NCBI RefSeq assembly: GCF_030406405.1
Contig: NZ_JAUEPL010000009.1
Location: forward strand, 79,300-143,299
Source of the DNA: Streptomyces ficellus
Lineage (GTDB): Bacteria > Actinomycetota > Actinomycetes > Streptomycetales > Streptomycetaceae
Reading direction: 5' to 3'
DNA length: 64,000 nt
Shown: positions 17,991 to 27,373 of the stretch, in pieces
Layout of the letters: each line of letters begins with the position of its first letter
Position numbering within the stretch: the stretch's first letter is position 1
Position numbers and translations under genes: made by a program
Notes under the pieces: model-generated
Seen by the model: the letters and a program-made list of their open reading frames with translations, nothing else
The model's database searches: none
What the model was told of the DNA's origin: nothing

Positions 17991-20192
17991 TCAGCCCTTC
18001 TCCAGATACTGCTCCCGCTCCTTGTCGAGCAGGGCGTGCAGGGCCGTGCGCAACTCGGGGAGGTGTTCCAGCTCCGGGTCGGCGCTGACGACGGCCGCCG
18101 CCTCCTCGCGGGCGGCCGCGATGACGTCCTCGTCCTCGATGACCGCCAGCATCCGGAGGCTGGAGCGCACGCCGGACTGGGCCTGGCCGAGCACGTCGCC
18201 CTCGCGGCGCTGTTCGAGGTCGATACGGGACAGCTCGAAGCCGTCCAGGGTGGAGGCGACGGCGGCGAGCCGCCGACGGGCGGGGCTCGCCTCCGGCATG
18301 TCGGTGACCAGCAGGCAGAGCCCGGGCGCGGAACCCCGCCCCACGCGGCCGCGCAGCTGGTGCAGCTGGGAGACGCCGAACCGGTCGGCGTCCATGATCA
18401 CCATGGCCGTGGCGTTGGGGACGTTGACGCCGACCTCGATGACGGTCGTGGCGACCAGGACGTCGGCCTCGCCGGCGGCGAAGCGGCGCATGACGGCGTC
18501 CTTGTCGTCGGGCGCCATCCTGCCGTGCAGCACCTCGACGCGCAGACCGGCGAGCGGCCCCTTGGCGAGCTGGTCGGCGACGTCCAGGACGGCCAGCGGG
18601 GGCCGCTTCTCCGCCTCGTCCTCCGGGGACTTCTTCCCCCTCGCCTCGGCCGTCTCGTCGAGGGCGTCGCCGATGCGGGGGCAGACCACATACGCCTGGT
18701 GGCCGTTCTCCACCTCCTCGCGGACCCGGTCCCAGGCACGGGCCAGGAAGTGCGGCTTGTCGGCCGCCGGGACGACATGGCTGGCGATCGGGGAGCGGCC
18801 GGCCGGCAGCTGGTCGAGGACGGAGGTCTCCAGGTCGCCGAAGACGGTCATGGCGACCGTGCGCGGAATGGGCGTGGCGGTCATCACCAGCAGGTGCGGC
18901 GGCTGCTTGCCCTTGCCGCGCAGGGCGTCGCGCTGTTCGACGCCGAAGCGGTGCTGCTCGTCCACGACGACCAGGCCCAGGTCGTGGAACTGGACCTTGT
19001 CCTCGATCAGCGCGTGCGTGCCGATCACGATGCCCGCCTCGCCGGTGACCAGGTCGAGCAGTGCCTGGCGGCGGGCGGCGGCGCTCATGGAGCCGGTGAG
19101 GAGGACCACCTTGGTGGCCTTCTCGGCGCCGCCCAGCATGCCCCCTTCGGCCAGCTCGCCCATCATCTCGGTGATGGACCGGTGGTGCTGCTGGGCCAGC
19201 ACCTCGGTGGGGGCCAGCATGGCGGCCTGGCCGCCTGCGTCGACCACGGCGAGCATCGCGCGCAGGGCCACCATGGTCTTGCCCGAGCCCACCTCTCCTT
19301 GGAGGAGGCGGTGCATCGGGTGCTCGGTGGCGAGGTCGTCGAAGATCTCCCTGGAGACCTTCTCCTGGCCCTCGGTGAGCGTGAACGGCAGCTTGGCGTC
19401 GAACGCGGCGAGGATGCCGTCCGGGGCGGGTTTCCGCGCCACGGCGGGCAGTTGCGTGTCGGCGTACCGGCGGCGGGCTAGGGCGACCTGGAGGACGAAC
19501 GCCTCGTCCCACTTGAGCCGGTCGCGGGCGTCGGCGATGTCCGCCTTGGTGCGCGGGCGGTGGATCTTGCGCAGGGCCTCGGGCAGGCCGATGAGCCCGC
19601 GCCCCTCGCGCAGTGCGGGCGGCAGCGGATCGACGGCGTCCGCCGCGCTGGGGAGCACCGCGTCGACCGCCTTGGCGATCTTCCAGGACTCCAGCTTGGT
19701 GGTGGCCGGGTAGATCGGGATGAGCGCCCCGGCCCACGAGTCCACGGCGCCGTCACCCTCCTCGCCGCGCAGCAGCTCGTACGCGGGGTGGGCGAGCTGC
19801 GTCTTGCGGTTGAAGACGGACACCTTGCCGGCGAACATCGCGCGGGTGCCGGGCAGCAGGTCCTTGTGCGGCTTGTGGACGCCCTTGCCGAAGAAGACCA
19901 GTTGCAGCCGTCCGCTGCCGTCGGTGATCGTCACCTCCAGCCGCTGGCCGCGCCCCTTGGCGCTGTTGAACGTCAGCACGCGCGCGTCCGCGACGCGCGC
20001 GACCACGGTGACGTGCTCGTCCAGCGGCAGGTCGGCGAGCGTGGTGAGCTCACCTCGCTCCGCGTACCGCCGCGGGTAGTGGTGGAGCAGGTCGCCGACG
20101 GTGTGCAGGTCGAGGTGCTCGGCCATCACCTTGGCGGTGGCGGGGCCGAGCAGCTTCTTCAGTGGTTCGTCGAACGCGGGCACGGGATCCAT
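17991..20192 (-). CDS. recG: ATP-dependent DNA helicase RecG
   Basis: RecG remodels stalled forks and Holliday junctions. The 733-residue protein starts MDPVPAFDEPLKKLLG and has an OB-type wedge domain (about 55-150), then helicase motifs LLQGEVGSGKTMVA, TEVLAQQHH, VVVDEQHRFGVEQR (DEQH box), MTATPIPRT, TTVIEVGVNVPNA and QLHQLRGRVGRG. The C-terminal TRG-type segment RRREGDVLGQAQSGVRS is present as QRREGDVLGQ. ATG 20192 is preferred over a TTG 7 codons upstream. The SD is weak. Confidence 0.97.
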   Translation of the reverse strand: MDPVPAFDEPLKKLLGPATAKVMAEHLDLHTVGDLLHHYPRRYAERGELTTLADLPLDEHVTVVARVADARVLTFNSAKGRGQRLEVTITDGSGRLQLVFFGKGVHKPHKDLLPGTRAMFAGKVSVFNRKTQLAHPAYELLRGEEGDGAVDSWAGALIPIYPATTKLESWKIAKAVDAVLPSAADAVDPLPPALREGRGLIGLPEALRKIHRPRTKADIADARDRLKWDEAFVLQVALARRRYADTQLPAVARKPAPDGILAAFDAKLPFTLTEGQEKVSREIFDDLATEHPMHRLLQGEVGSGKTMVALRAMLAVVDAGGQAAMLAPTEVLAQQHHRSITEMMGELAEGGMLGGAEKATKVVLLTGSMSAAARRQALLDLVTGEAGIVIGTHALIEDKVQFHDLGLVVVDEQHRFGVEQRDALRGKGKQPPHLLVMTATPIPRTVAMTVFGDLETSVLDQLPAGRSPIASHVVPAADKPHFLARAWDRVREEVENGHQAYVVCPRIGDALDETAEARGKKSPEDEAEKRPPLAVLDVADQLAKGPLAGLRVEVLHGRMAPDDKDAVMRRFAAGEADVLVATTVIEVGVNVPNATAMVIMDADRFGVSQLHQLRGRVGRGSAPGLCLLVTDMPEASPARRRLAAVASTLDGFELSRIDLEQRREGDVLGQAQSGVRSSLRMLAVIEDEDVIAAAREEAAAVVSADPELEHLPELRTALHALLDKEREQYLEKG

Positions 20193-20253
20193 TGCACACC
20201 ACGCCACTGACAAGCGCGTACACCTGTGGACGGCGCGGCCCGCGGGGGGCGGG

Positions 20254-21831
20254 TCATTCGACGCCGATGAGGAGCAGGGGGGCCTGCGGGCCGCCGTGGT
20301 AGGTGTGGGTGTCGACGGCCAGGTGCGTTTCGCGGACGTGGGTTTCCAGGCGGTCGGCGAGGGATTCCGGGGCGTCGTCGGCGATGACCAGGGTGACCAG
20401 TTCGCCGCCCGCCGAGAGCATCCGGTCCAGGACGGTCTCGGCGGTCGCCGCCACGTCGTGGCCGATCACCGCCACATCGCCGTCGATGAGGCCCAGGACG
20501 TCGCCGGCCTGGCAGACGCCCGCCGAGGTGAACGACTGGCGCTCGGCGACGGCGAGTTCGCCGTACCGGGTGGTGCCCGCCGCGGCCGTCATGGCGACCA
20601 CGTCCTCGTCGAAGCGGCGGTCCGGTTCGTGGACGGCGAGCGCGGCGATGCCCTGGACGGCGGCCCGGGTCGGGATGAGCGCGACCCGGATGCCCTCCGC
20701 GCGGGCCTGCTCCGCGGCGGCCGCGGCGGTGTGCCGCAGGGCGGCGTCGTTCGGCAGCAGGACGACCTCGCGCGCGTGGGCCCGCCTGATGGCCTCGACG
20801 AGTTCGCCGCTGGCCGGGGGCTCGCCGGGGCGGGCCAGCACCGTGGTGGCGCCGGCCTCGGCGCACAGGCCCGCGAGCCCCTCGCCCGGCAGGACCGCCA
20901 CCACGGCACGCCCCGTGCGTTCCTCGGGCGCCGCGTCCATGCCGAAATGGGTGATCCGAATCCGGTACGGGCGTCCCGCCTCGACGCCGGCCTCCACGGC
21001 CGCCCCCGGGTCGTCAACGTGCACGTGGACGTTCCAGAGCCCGTCGCCGCCCACTACGACCAGGGAGTCGCCGAGCGTGTCGAGCCGGCCGCGCAGCCGC
21101 GCCACGGCCGCGTCGTCCGCCTCCAGCAGGTAGATGACCTCGAACGCGGGGCCACCGTCCGCGCACGGCTCGACCGGGGCCGCGACGGCCGCCCTGGGGC
21201 CGCGCACCGGTCGCGCGGGCGCCTCCCCCGACACCGCCTCGACCAGCGCGCCCAGCACCGTGACCAGCCCGCGCCCGCCCGCGTCCACGACGCCCGCCCG
21301 CTCCAGGACGGCGAGCTGGGTGGGCGTGGCCTCCAGGGCCGTACGGGCACCGGCGTACGCGGCGCGCGCCACGCGGACCACGTCGGCACCGTCGGGCGCG
21401 GCCGACGCCGCCGCGGCCGACGCCACGCTCAGGATGGTGCCCTCGACCGGGTGCGCGACCGCCTGCCGGGCCGACGTGGCCGCCCTGCGGAGGGCCCGCG
21501 CCAGGTGGTCGCCGTCGTGGCCCTCGGCCAGGACCTCGGCCATGCCCCGCAGCAGCTGCGCCAGGATCGTCCCGGAGTTGCCCCGCGCGCCGATGAGCGC
21601 GCCGTGCGCCATGGCCCGCACCGCGTCGCCGAAGTCGGGCGCCGTGATGGCCGCGAACACGGCCTCCACCGCCTGGTGGGCGGATTCGACCGTCAAGTAC
21701 AGATTGGTGCCGGTGTCCCCGTCCGCGACCGGGTAGACGTTGATCGCGTCGATCTCCTCGCGCTCCCGGCCCAGCGCCTCCAGAGCGAGTGAGCACCAGG
21801 TACGGACCACGGTGGAGTCGATCTGCGGCAC
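20254..21831 (-). CDS. DAK2-domain protein, FakA/YloV-like fatty-acid kinase subunit
   Basis: This 525-residue protein has an N-terminal DhaL-type kinase domain with INVYPVADGDTGTNLYLTVE (metal- and ATP-binding aspartates) and GARGNSGTILAQLLRGMAE. A middle linker domain and a C-terminal DegV-like FakA domain ending GGPQAPLLLIGVE follow. In Firmicutes FakA with FakB phosphorylates exogenous fatty acids; the role in Streptomyces is inferred. GTG 21831 has a strong AGGAGG SD. A longer in-frame ORF upstream lacks conservation and is rejected. It is divergent from rpmB. Confidence 0.88.
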   Translation of the reverse strand: MPQIDSTVVRTWCSLALEALGREREEIDAINVYPVADGDTGTNLYLTVESAHQAVEAVFAAITAPDFGDAVRAMAHGALIGARGNSGTILAQLLRGMAEVLAEGHDGDHLARALRRAATSARQAVAHPVEGTILSVASAAAASAAPDGADVVRVARAAYAGARTALEATPTQLAVLERAGVVDAGGRGLVTVLGALVEAVSGEAPARPVRGPRAAVAAPVEPCADGGPAFEVIYLLEADDAAVARLRGRLDTLGDSLVVVGGDGLWNVHVHVDDPGAAVEAGVEAGRPYRIRITHFGMDAAPEERTGRAVVAVLPGEGLAGLCAEAGATTVLARPGEPPASGELVEAIRRAHAREVVLLPNDAALRHTAAAAAEQARAEGIRVALIPTRAAVQGIAALAVHEPDRRFDEDVVAMTAAAGTTRYGELAVAERQSFTSAGVCQAGDVLGLIDGDVAVIGHDVAATAETVLDRMLSAGGELVTLVIADDAPESLADRLETHVRETHLAVDTHTYHGGPQAPLLLIGVE

Positions 21832-21922
21832 CTGGTGATCCTCCTTGGGCTGCGGGCTGCACCGCAGGGTAGACCCGCATGAGGCCAGGGCCCCCCGCGG
21901 GGGCCGGGCGAGCCGTGGTAGT

Positions 21923-21952
21923 TTCGTTGTACCGAAGCGGTCGTTGTATGCT
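21923..21952 (+). promoter_or_regulatory. Candidate rpmB promoter
   Basis: TTCGTT (21923-21928), 18 bases, TATGCT (21947-21952). This predicts a leader of about 110 bases before rpmB. Confidence 0.45.
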
Positions 21953-22070
21953 GCTCCGGTTGCCCGATGAAAGTCGGGCCATTCCCCCGGCAACGCCACT
22001 TCAGTCACCAGACCTGATTCCGGCTCGCCGGATTTCACTGTAAGTGCACCTGAAGTCTTTGGAGTGACCC

Positions 22071-22256
22071 GTGGCTGCCAACTGCGACGTCTGCGGCAAG
22101 GGGCCGGGCTTCGGCAACAACATCTCGCACTCGCACCGCCGTACGTCTCGTCGCTGGAACCCGAACATCCAGCGCGTGCGTGCCGTGGTCAGTGGGACGC
22201 CGAAGCGGCTCAACGCTTGCACCTCGTGCATCAAGGCCGGCAAGGTCTCGCGCTAA
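22071..22256 (+). CDS. rpmB: 50S ribosomal protein L28, cysteine-containing form
   Basis: This 61-residue L28, MAANCDVCGKGPGFGNNISH, has SHRRTSRRWNPNIQRVR as core. Two CxxC pairs (CDVC and CTSC) could bind zinc, the C+ form. GTG 22071 has GGAG 7 bases upstream. It is monocistronic with a strong terminator. Confidence 0.97.
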   Translation: MAANCDVCGKGPGFGNNISHSHRRTSRRWNPNIQRVRAVVSGTPKRLNACTSCIKAGKVSR

Positions 22257-22299
22257 CGCGACGGCGTTTCGTCGTAGCGCAGCCTCTGCGGTTGCCTTG

Positions 22300-22332
22300 A
22301 AAAGCCGGTCCACCTCGGTGGACCGGCTTTTT
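22300..22332 (+). terminator. rpmB terminator
   Basis: AAAAGCCGGTCCACC and its complement, with almost no unpaired loop, end in TTTTT: a classical intrinsic terminator. It probably also serves the convergent thiD. Confidence 0.9.
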
Positions 22333-22383
22333 GCCGTACCCGGCGCGGCGCCGTAGACCCCCGTCGTCGTAGCCCGGCCCCCG

Positions 22384-23166
22384 CTACCGGAACCGCCAGC
22401 CGTGGTCCACCGGGCCGATCCCGCCGCCCAGCGCGAACCCCGCCGCGATCGCCCCCGTGACGTACGCCTTGGCCTCCCGTACCGCGTCCGGCACCGTCAT
22501 GCCCTTGCCCAGCCCCGCGGCCACCGCCGAGGCGAGCGTGCAGCCCGTGCCGTGCGTGTGCCGGTTGTCGTGCCGGGGCGCCCGCAGCCAGTGCTCCTCG
22601 GCGCCGTCGGTCAGCAGGTCCACCGCGTCACCGGCCAGGTGCCCGCCCTTGATCAGCGCCCAGCGCGGCCCGTACGCCAGCACCGCGGCCGCCGCCCGCC
22701 GCAGATCGGCTTCCTCCGCCACCCGTACGCCGGTGAGCTGGGCCACCTCGTCCAGGTTGGGCGTCGCCACCGTCGCGACGGGCAGCAGCTTCGTCCGTAC
22801 GGAATCGAGCGCGGAGGCCGCCAGCAGCGGGTCCCCGTGCTTGGAGACCCCGACCGGGTCGACCACGACGGGCGCGGCCGTCCCCGCGAGCAGCTCCGCG
22901 ACCGTCTCGACCAGCGGGGCGGACGCCAGCATGCCGGTCTTCACGGCCTGCACGCCGATGTCGTCGACGACGCTGCGGTACTGGGCGCGGACCGCCTCCA
23001 CCGGCAGTTCCCAGGCGCCCTGGACGCCCAGCGAGTTCTGCGCGGTGACGGCGGTGATCACGCTCATGCCGTGCACGCCGAGCGCCAGCATGGTCTTCAG
23101 GTCGGCCTGGATGCCGGCGCCGCCACCGGAGTCGGACCCGGCGACCGTCAGGACGCGGGGTATCAC
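22384..23166 (-). CDS. thiD: Hydroxymethylpyrimidine (phosphate) kinase
   Basis: ThiD phosphorylates HMP and HMP-P in thiamine synthesis. The 260-residue ribokinase-fold protein begins [20 protein letters not shown], with [28 protein letters not shown], and the anion-hole motif [20 protein letters not shown] containing the catalytic Cys. GTG 23166 overlaps the thiL stop as GTGA, so the two are translationally coupled. Confidence 0.96.
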   Translation of the reverse strand: MIPRVLTVAGSDSGGGAGIQADLKTMLALGVHGMSVITAVTAQNSLGVQGAWELPVEAVRAQYRSVVDDIGVQAVKTGMLASAPLVETVAELLAGTAAPVVVDPVGVSKHGDPLLAASALDSVRTKLLPVATVATPNLDEVAQLTGVRVAEEADLRRAAAAVLAYGPRWALIKGGHLAGDAVDLLTDGAEEHWLRAPRHDNRHTHGTGCTLASAVAAGLGKGMTVPDAVREAKAYVTGAIAAGFALGGGIGPVDHGWRFR

Positions 23167-24125
23167 TGGTCCTCCCCGAAGTGGTCCCAGCCGCCCGTGG
23201 TGTGCCAGGGCGCGCCGTCCACGGTCACCTGGGGCAGCGCGGAGGGGTTGAGGACCTCGCCGATCACCTTCCAGCGGGCCGGGAGCTTCACGTCCGGCGG
23301 GAAGGTGGCGACGATGGCGTGGTCCTCTCCCCCGGTCAGGACCCACTGCATGGGGTCGACGCCGACGGCCTGCCCGATGTCGTTCATCTGGGTCGGGATG
23401 TCGATGAGGCCCGAGCGCAGGTCGATGCGGACCTTGCTGGCCTCGGCGATGTGCCCGAGGTCGGCGATCAGGCCGTCGCTGACGTCGCACATGGCGGTCG
23501 CCCCGAGCCCGGCGGCCGCCGGGCCCGCGTGGTAGGGCGGCTCGGGGCGCCGGTGCGCCTCGACGAAGGCGCGCGGCGAGCGGAAGCCGCGCGAGAGGAC
23601 CGCATACCCGGCCGCCGACCAGCCCAGCCAGCCGGTGTACGCGACGACGTCGCCGGGCTGCGCGCCGGCCCGGGTGACAGGTTCGTGGTTACGCAGGTCG
23701 CCGAGGGCGGTGATGGCCACGGTGATCGTGTCACCGCGTACGACGTCGCCGCCGACCACGGCCGCGCCGGCGACCTGGCACTCGTCGCGCAGGCCGTCCA
23801 TCAGCTCGGTGGGCCAGGTGACCGGGAGTTCGGCCGGGACGACCAGGCCGAGCAGCAGGGCGGTGGGTACGGCGCCCATGGCGGCGATGTCCGCGAGGTT
23901 CTGCGCGGCGGCCTTGCGGCCCACGTCGTAGGCGGTGGACCAGTCGCGGCGGAAGTGCCGTCCCTCCAGCAGGATGTCCGTGCTGGCCACCACGCGCCGG
24001 TCGGGTGCGGCGACGACCGCGGCGTCGTCGCCCGGCCCGACCCGTACCGCCGGGGTGGAGGTGAGCCGGGAGGTGAGCTCCCTGATGAGCCCGAACTCGC
24101 CCAGCTCGCCCACAGTGCCCTTCAC
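23163..24125 (-). CDS. thiL: Thiamine-monophosphate kinase
   Basis: ThiL makes thiamine pyrophosphate from TMP and ATP, the last step of the pathway. The 320-residue protein has [26 protein letters not shown] with metal-binding aspartates, [44 protein letters not shown] and [15 protein letters not shown] 24125 follows GGAGAGG. No thi-box riboswitch is visible upstream. Confidence 0.96.
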   Translation of the reverse strand: MKGTVGELGEFGLIRELTSRLTSTPAVRVGPGDDAAVVAAPDRRVVASTDILLEGRHFRRDWSTAYDVGRKAAAQNLADIAAMGAVPTALLLGLVVPAELPVTWPTELMDGLRDECQVAGAAVVGGDVVRGDTITVAITALGDLRNHEPVTRAGAQPGDVVAYTGWLGWSAAGYAVLSRGFRSPRAFVEAHRRPEPPYHAGPAAAGLGATAMCDVSDGLIADLGHIAEASKVRIDLRSGLIDIPTQMNDIGQAVGVDPMQWVLTGGEDHAIVATFPPDVKLPARWKVIGEVLNPSALPQVTVDGAPWHTTGGWDHFGEDQ

Positions 24126-24340
24126 CGAGGTTCACCTCTCCATGTCATCGTGGCCCCGCGCGACTCGTGGTCGCGCGTCGTCACTGCTCTGGGTACCGTC
24201 AAGTAGACCGCCAACTCCGTGTGGCGTGCGCCGACCTCCCGCGCCATGGGCCGCGCGGGTCTCCCCGCGGCCCGCGGCGACGCGGTACCGTGGCGTCCCT
24301 TTGTTCCCCACAAGATCCTCGTGGCCGCCCTGGAGGTTCC

Positions 24341-24574
24341 GTGGTACAGGCGTACATCCTCATTCAGACCGAGGTGGGTAAGGCGTCGACGGTCGCCGAG
24401 ACCATCTCCAAGATCCCGGGGGTGATCCAGGCCGAGGACGTGACAGGTCCGTACGACGTGATTGTGCGCGCTGAGGCCGACACGGTGGACGAACTCGGTC
24501 GCATGGTGGTCGCCAGGGTCCAGCAAGTGGACGGGATCACGCGCACCCTGACCTGCCCGGTCGTACACCTCTAG
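24341..24574 (+). CDS. Stand-alone Lrp/AsnC ligand-binding (RAM) domain protein
   Basis: This 77-residue protein, VVQAYILIQTEVGKASTVAE, has the RAM-domain core GPYDVIVRAEADTVDELGRM and VDGITRTLTCPVVHL. There is no helix-turn-helix, so it cannot bind DNA in the Lrp manner. It may sense an amino acid and modulate a full-length Lrp protein; that is inference. GTG 24341 has TGGAGG at ideal spacing. Confidence 0.9.
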   Translation: MVQAYILIQTEVGKASTVAETISKIPGVIQAEDVTGPYDVIVRAEADTVDELGRMVVARVQQVDGITRTLTCPVVHL

Positions 24575-24597
24575 CCCCCGTCTACCCTGAGCCGGTG

Positions 24598-25083
24598 ATG
24601 TCTTCGCACCGGCTTCGCCGTCTGCCCGCCCTGCCCGCCGTCGCCGCTGCCGCCGCTGTCCTGCTGGCGGCCGCGGGCTGTTCCGCCACGGACGCACAGG
24701 CGTCGATCACGGTTCCCAGCCCGCCGCCGGAGGAAGCCGCCGTGTGCAGCGCGCTGCACGAGGAGCTGCCGGAGAAGGTCTCGGGACTCGACCGGAGTGA
24801 TCCGGAGCCGGATTCCGAGCTGACCGCCGGTTGGGGGGACGGGGCGATCGTACTGCGCTGCGGTGTCGCGCGGCCCGCCGGTATGAGCGATCCCGGGGCG
24901 GACGCCGTCGAGGTGGACGGGGTCGACTGGCTGCTGGAGCAGCGGGAGGGCGGCGGGACCCGCTTCACCACGACGTACCGCACGGCGTACGTCGAGGTGA
25001 CGCTGGACGAGCGGTTCACCGAGATGACGCCGCTGCTGGATCTCGCCGCCCCGGTCAGGAAGACGGTTCCGAAGAGCCTCTAA
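24598..25083 (+). CDS. DUF3515-type lipoprotein
   Basis: This 161-residue protein has a lipoprotein signal: basic SSHRLRRLP, hydrophobic Ala-rich core, lipobox LAAAGC (Cys about residue 28). The mature part has two further cysteines (AAVCSALHEELPEKV and IVLRCGVARPAGM), probably disulfide-bonded, then VDGVDWLLEQREGGG and FTTTYRTAYVEVTLDE. That pattern fits DUF3515, an actinobacterial family of unknown function. ATG 24598 is 23 bases after the RAM-domain gene, suggesting co-transcription. Confidence 0.85.
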   Translation: MSSHRLRRLPALPAVAAAAAVLLAAAGCSATDAQASITVPSPPPEEAAVCSALHEELPEKVSGLDRSDPEPDSELTAGWGDGAIVLRCGVARPAGMSDPGADAVEVDGVDWLLEQREGGGTRFTTTYRTAYVEVTLDERFTEMTPLLDLAAPVRKTVPKSL

Positions 25084-25133
25084 GCGCTCAAGCGCCCGTG
25101 GAGGCCCGGGGCCGCAAGGGTCTTGGTGGCCGC

Positions 25134-26282
25134 TCAGCGCAGCCCGGTCGGGCGGCGCAGCGCGGCCTGGATGAGCCGGTCGACCAGCTCGGGGTAGCTC
25201 ACGCCGCTCTCCTGCCACATGCGCGGGTACATGGAGATGGGTGTGAAGCCCGGCATGGTGTTGATCTCGTTGATGACGAACTCGCCGTCGTCGGTGAGGA
25301 AGAAGTCCGCGCGGACCAGGCCCTCACAGGACGCCGCCTCGAACGCGGCGATCGCGAGCCGCTGCACCTCGGCGGTCTGCTCGGGGGTGATCGGGGCGGG
25401 GACGACACCGGAGGCCGAGTCGATGTACTTGGCCTCGAAGTCGTAGAAGTCGTGGTCGGTGACCGGCGGGATCCAGGCGGGCACGGACGCGCGCGGGCCG
25501 TCCTCGAACTCCAGGACGCCGCACTCGATCTCGCGGCCGGTCAGCAGCGACTCCACGATGATCTTGGGGTCGTGGCGCCGGGCCTCCTCGATCGCCGCGT
25601 CGAGTCCGGAGAGGTCGTCCACCTTGGTGATGCCCATCGAGGAGCCGCCCCTGGCGGGCTTCACGAACAGCGGCCAGCCGTGCTCACCGGCGAAGTCGGC
25701 GATCTTCTTCCGGGCGGCGGAAGGATCCTGCGCCCACTCCCGGGGGCGGATCACCTCGTACGGGCAGACGGGCAGCCCGAAGGAGCGGAAGACCCGCTTC
25801 ATGTACTCCTTGTCCTGGCCGACGGCCGAGGAGAGCACCCCGGCGCCGACGTAGGGCACACCGGCGAGCTCCAGCAGCCCCTGGAGGGTGCCGTCCTCGC
25901 CGTACGGGCCGTGCAGCATCGGGAAGACGACGTCGACGTCACCGAGGGCCTTGGGCACCGCGCCGGGCTCGCTGTAGACGACCTCGCGGTTGGCGGGGTC
26001 GACGGACAGGACGACGCTGCCCTCGTCGGACTCGGCGAGGTCGGCGACGCTCGGCAGCGTGCGGCCGGCGATGGCCATCCGCTCCGGTTCGTCGGCGGTC
26101 AGCGCCCAGCGGCCGTCGGTGGTGATGCCGATGGGCAGCACGTCGTACTTGGTCCGGTCGATGGCGCGCAGGACGGCACCCGCCGTGACGACGGAGATGG
26201 CGTGCTCGGAGCTGCGTCCGCCGAAGACTACGGCCACGCGCGGCTTGCGCCCAGTGCTGGTGGGGAGGTTCTCGCTGCTCAT
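25134..26282 (-). CDS. ddlA: D-alanine--D-alanine ligase
   Basis: Ddl joins two D-Ala for peptidoglycan precursors. The 382-residue ATP-grasp enzyme has VAVVFGGRSSEHAISVVTAG, HGPYGEDGTLQGLLE, GQDKEYMKRVFRSFGL, WPLFVKPARGGSSMGITKVD and NEINTMPGFTPISMYPRMWQ. ATG 26282 is chosen because family N-termini start MSSENLP-like. No SD is present, but a promoter ends 9 bases upstream, so the mRNA is probably leaderless. The gene is on its own, separated from gpsA. Confidence 0.96.
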   Translation of the reverse strand: MSSENLPTSTGRKPRVAVVFGGRSSEHAISVVTAGAVLRAIDRTKYDVLPIGITTDGRWALTADEPERMAIAGRTLPSVADLAESDEGSVVLSVDPANREVVYSEPGAVPKALGDVDVVFPMLHGPYGEDGTLQGLLELAGVPYVGAGVLSSAVGQDKEYMKRVFRSFGLPVCPYEVIRPREWAQDPSAARKKIADFAGEHGWPLFVKPARGGSSMGITKVDDLSGLDAAIEEARRHDPKIIVESLLTGREIECGVLEFEDGPRASVPAWIPPVTDHDFYDFEAKYIDSASGVVPAPITPEQTAEVQRLAIAAFEAASCEGLVRADFFLTDDGEFVINEINTMPGFTPISMYPRMWQESGVSYPELVDRLIQAALRRPTGLR

Positions 26283-26291
26283 ATCGCGTTG

Positions 26292-26320
26292 AGCGTACCC
26301 GGTCATCGGGGTCACGTCAG
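26292..26320 (-). promoter_or_regulatory. ddlA promoter, predicted leaderless
   Basis: On the minus strand CTGACG (26315-26320), exactly 17 bases, then TACGCT (26292-26297). The -10 ends 9 bases before the ddlA ATG, so transcription should start at or next to the start codon. Confidence 0.65.
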
Positions 26321-26344
26321 CGACCGCGTGGCCGCCTGTCCGCG

Positions 26345-27373
26345 TCAGCGCCGCTCGGGCTTGGCGGCGCGTGACATCAGCTCCTTGAGGGCCACCATCG
26401 GCGGCTTCCCCCCGTGGACGATGTCGACGACGGTCTCCGTGATGGGCATGTCGACGCCGTGCCTGCGGGCCAGATCGAGTACGGATTCACAGGACTTGAC
26501 GCCCTCGGCGGTCTGTTTGGTGACCCCGATGGCCTCCTGGAGGGTCATGCCCCTGCCGAGGTTGGTGCCGAAGGTGTGGTTGCGCGAGAGCGGCGAGGAG
26601 CAGGTGGCCACGAGGTCGCCGAGGCCGGCGAGGCCGGAGAAGGTGAGCGGGTCGGCGCCCATCGCCAGTCCGAGGCGGGTGGTTTCGGCCAGGCCCCGGG
26701 TGATGAGCGAGCCCTTGGCGTTGTCGCCGAGGCCCATGCCGTCCGCGATGCCCACGGCGAGCCCGATGACGTTCTTCACCGCGCCGCCGAGCTCGCAGCC
26801 GACGACGTCGGTGTTGGTGTACGGACGGAAGTACGGCGTGTGGCAGGCGGCCTGGAGCCGCTGGGCGACCGCCTCGTCCTCGCAGGCGACGACGGCCGCG
26901 GCGGGCATGCGGGCGACGATCTCCTTGGCGAGGTTGGGGCCGGTGACCACGGCGACGCGGTCGGCCGGCACGTCGGCGACCTCCCGGATCACCTCGCTCA
27001 TCCGCTTGGCGGTGCCCAGCTCGATGCCCTTCATCAGGGAGACGAGGACGGTGCCGGGGGCCAGCTTCGGCGCCCACTGGGCGAGGTTGCCGCGCAGCGT
27101 CTGGGAGGGGATGGCCAGCACGGTGAAGTCGGCACCGTGCGCCGCCTCGGCGGGGTCGGTGGTGGCGCGTACCGACTCGGGCAGTTCGGTGCCCGGGAAG
27201 TAGTCCGGGTTGGTACGGGTGGTGTTGATGGCGTCGGCGATCTCCTGGCGGCGGCCCCAGAGGGTCACCTGGCAGCCCGCGTCGGCGAGCACCATGCCGA
27301 AGGCCGTGCCCCAGGATCCGGTTCCGAAGACGGCTGCCTTGACCGGGCGGCCCGCCTTGTCGGGGTGTGTCAC
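26345..27373 (-). CDS. gpsA: Glycerol-3-phosphate dehydrogenase [NAD(P)+]
   Basis: GpsA reduces dihydroxyacetone phosphate to sn-glycerol 3-phosphate for phospholipids. The 342-residue protein has the NAD-binding AAVFGTGSWGTAFGMVLADA, LVSLMKGIELGTAKRMSEVI, TGPNLAKEI, the catalytic-Lys region GGAVKNVIGLAVGIADGMGL and LAGLGDLVATCSSPLSRN. GTG 27373 overlaps the plsC stop as GTGA, coupling the acyl acceptor enzyme to the acyltransferase. Confidence 0.97.
   Translation of the reverse strand: MTHPDKAGRPVKAAVFGTGSWGTAFGMVLADAGCQVTLWGRRQEIADAINTTRTNPDYFPGTELPESVRATTDPAEAAHGADFTVLAIPSQTLRGNLAQWAPKLAPGTVLVSLMKGIELGTAKRMSEVIREVADVPADRVAVVTGPNLAKEIVARMPAAAVVACEDEAVAQRLQAACHTPYFRPYTNTDVVGCELGGAVKNVIGLAVGIADGMGLGDNAKGSLITRGLAETTRLGLAMGADPLTFSGLAGLGDLVATCSSPLSRNHTFGTNLGRGMTLQEAIGVTKQTAEGVKSCESVLDLARRHGVDMPITETVVDIVHGGKPPMVALKELMSRAAKPERR

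Noticed and set aside
24126..24340. Thiamine riboswitch before thiL
   Set aside because: No CTGAGA-type thi-box core was found on the minus strand near the thiL start.
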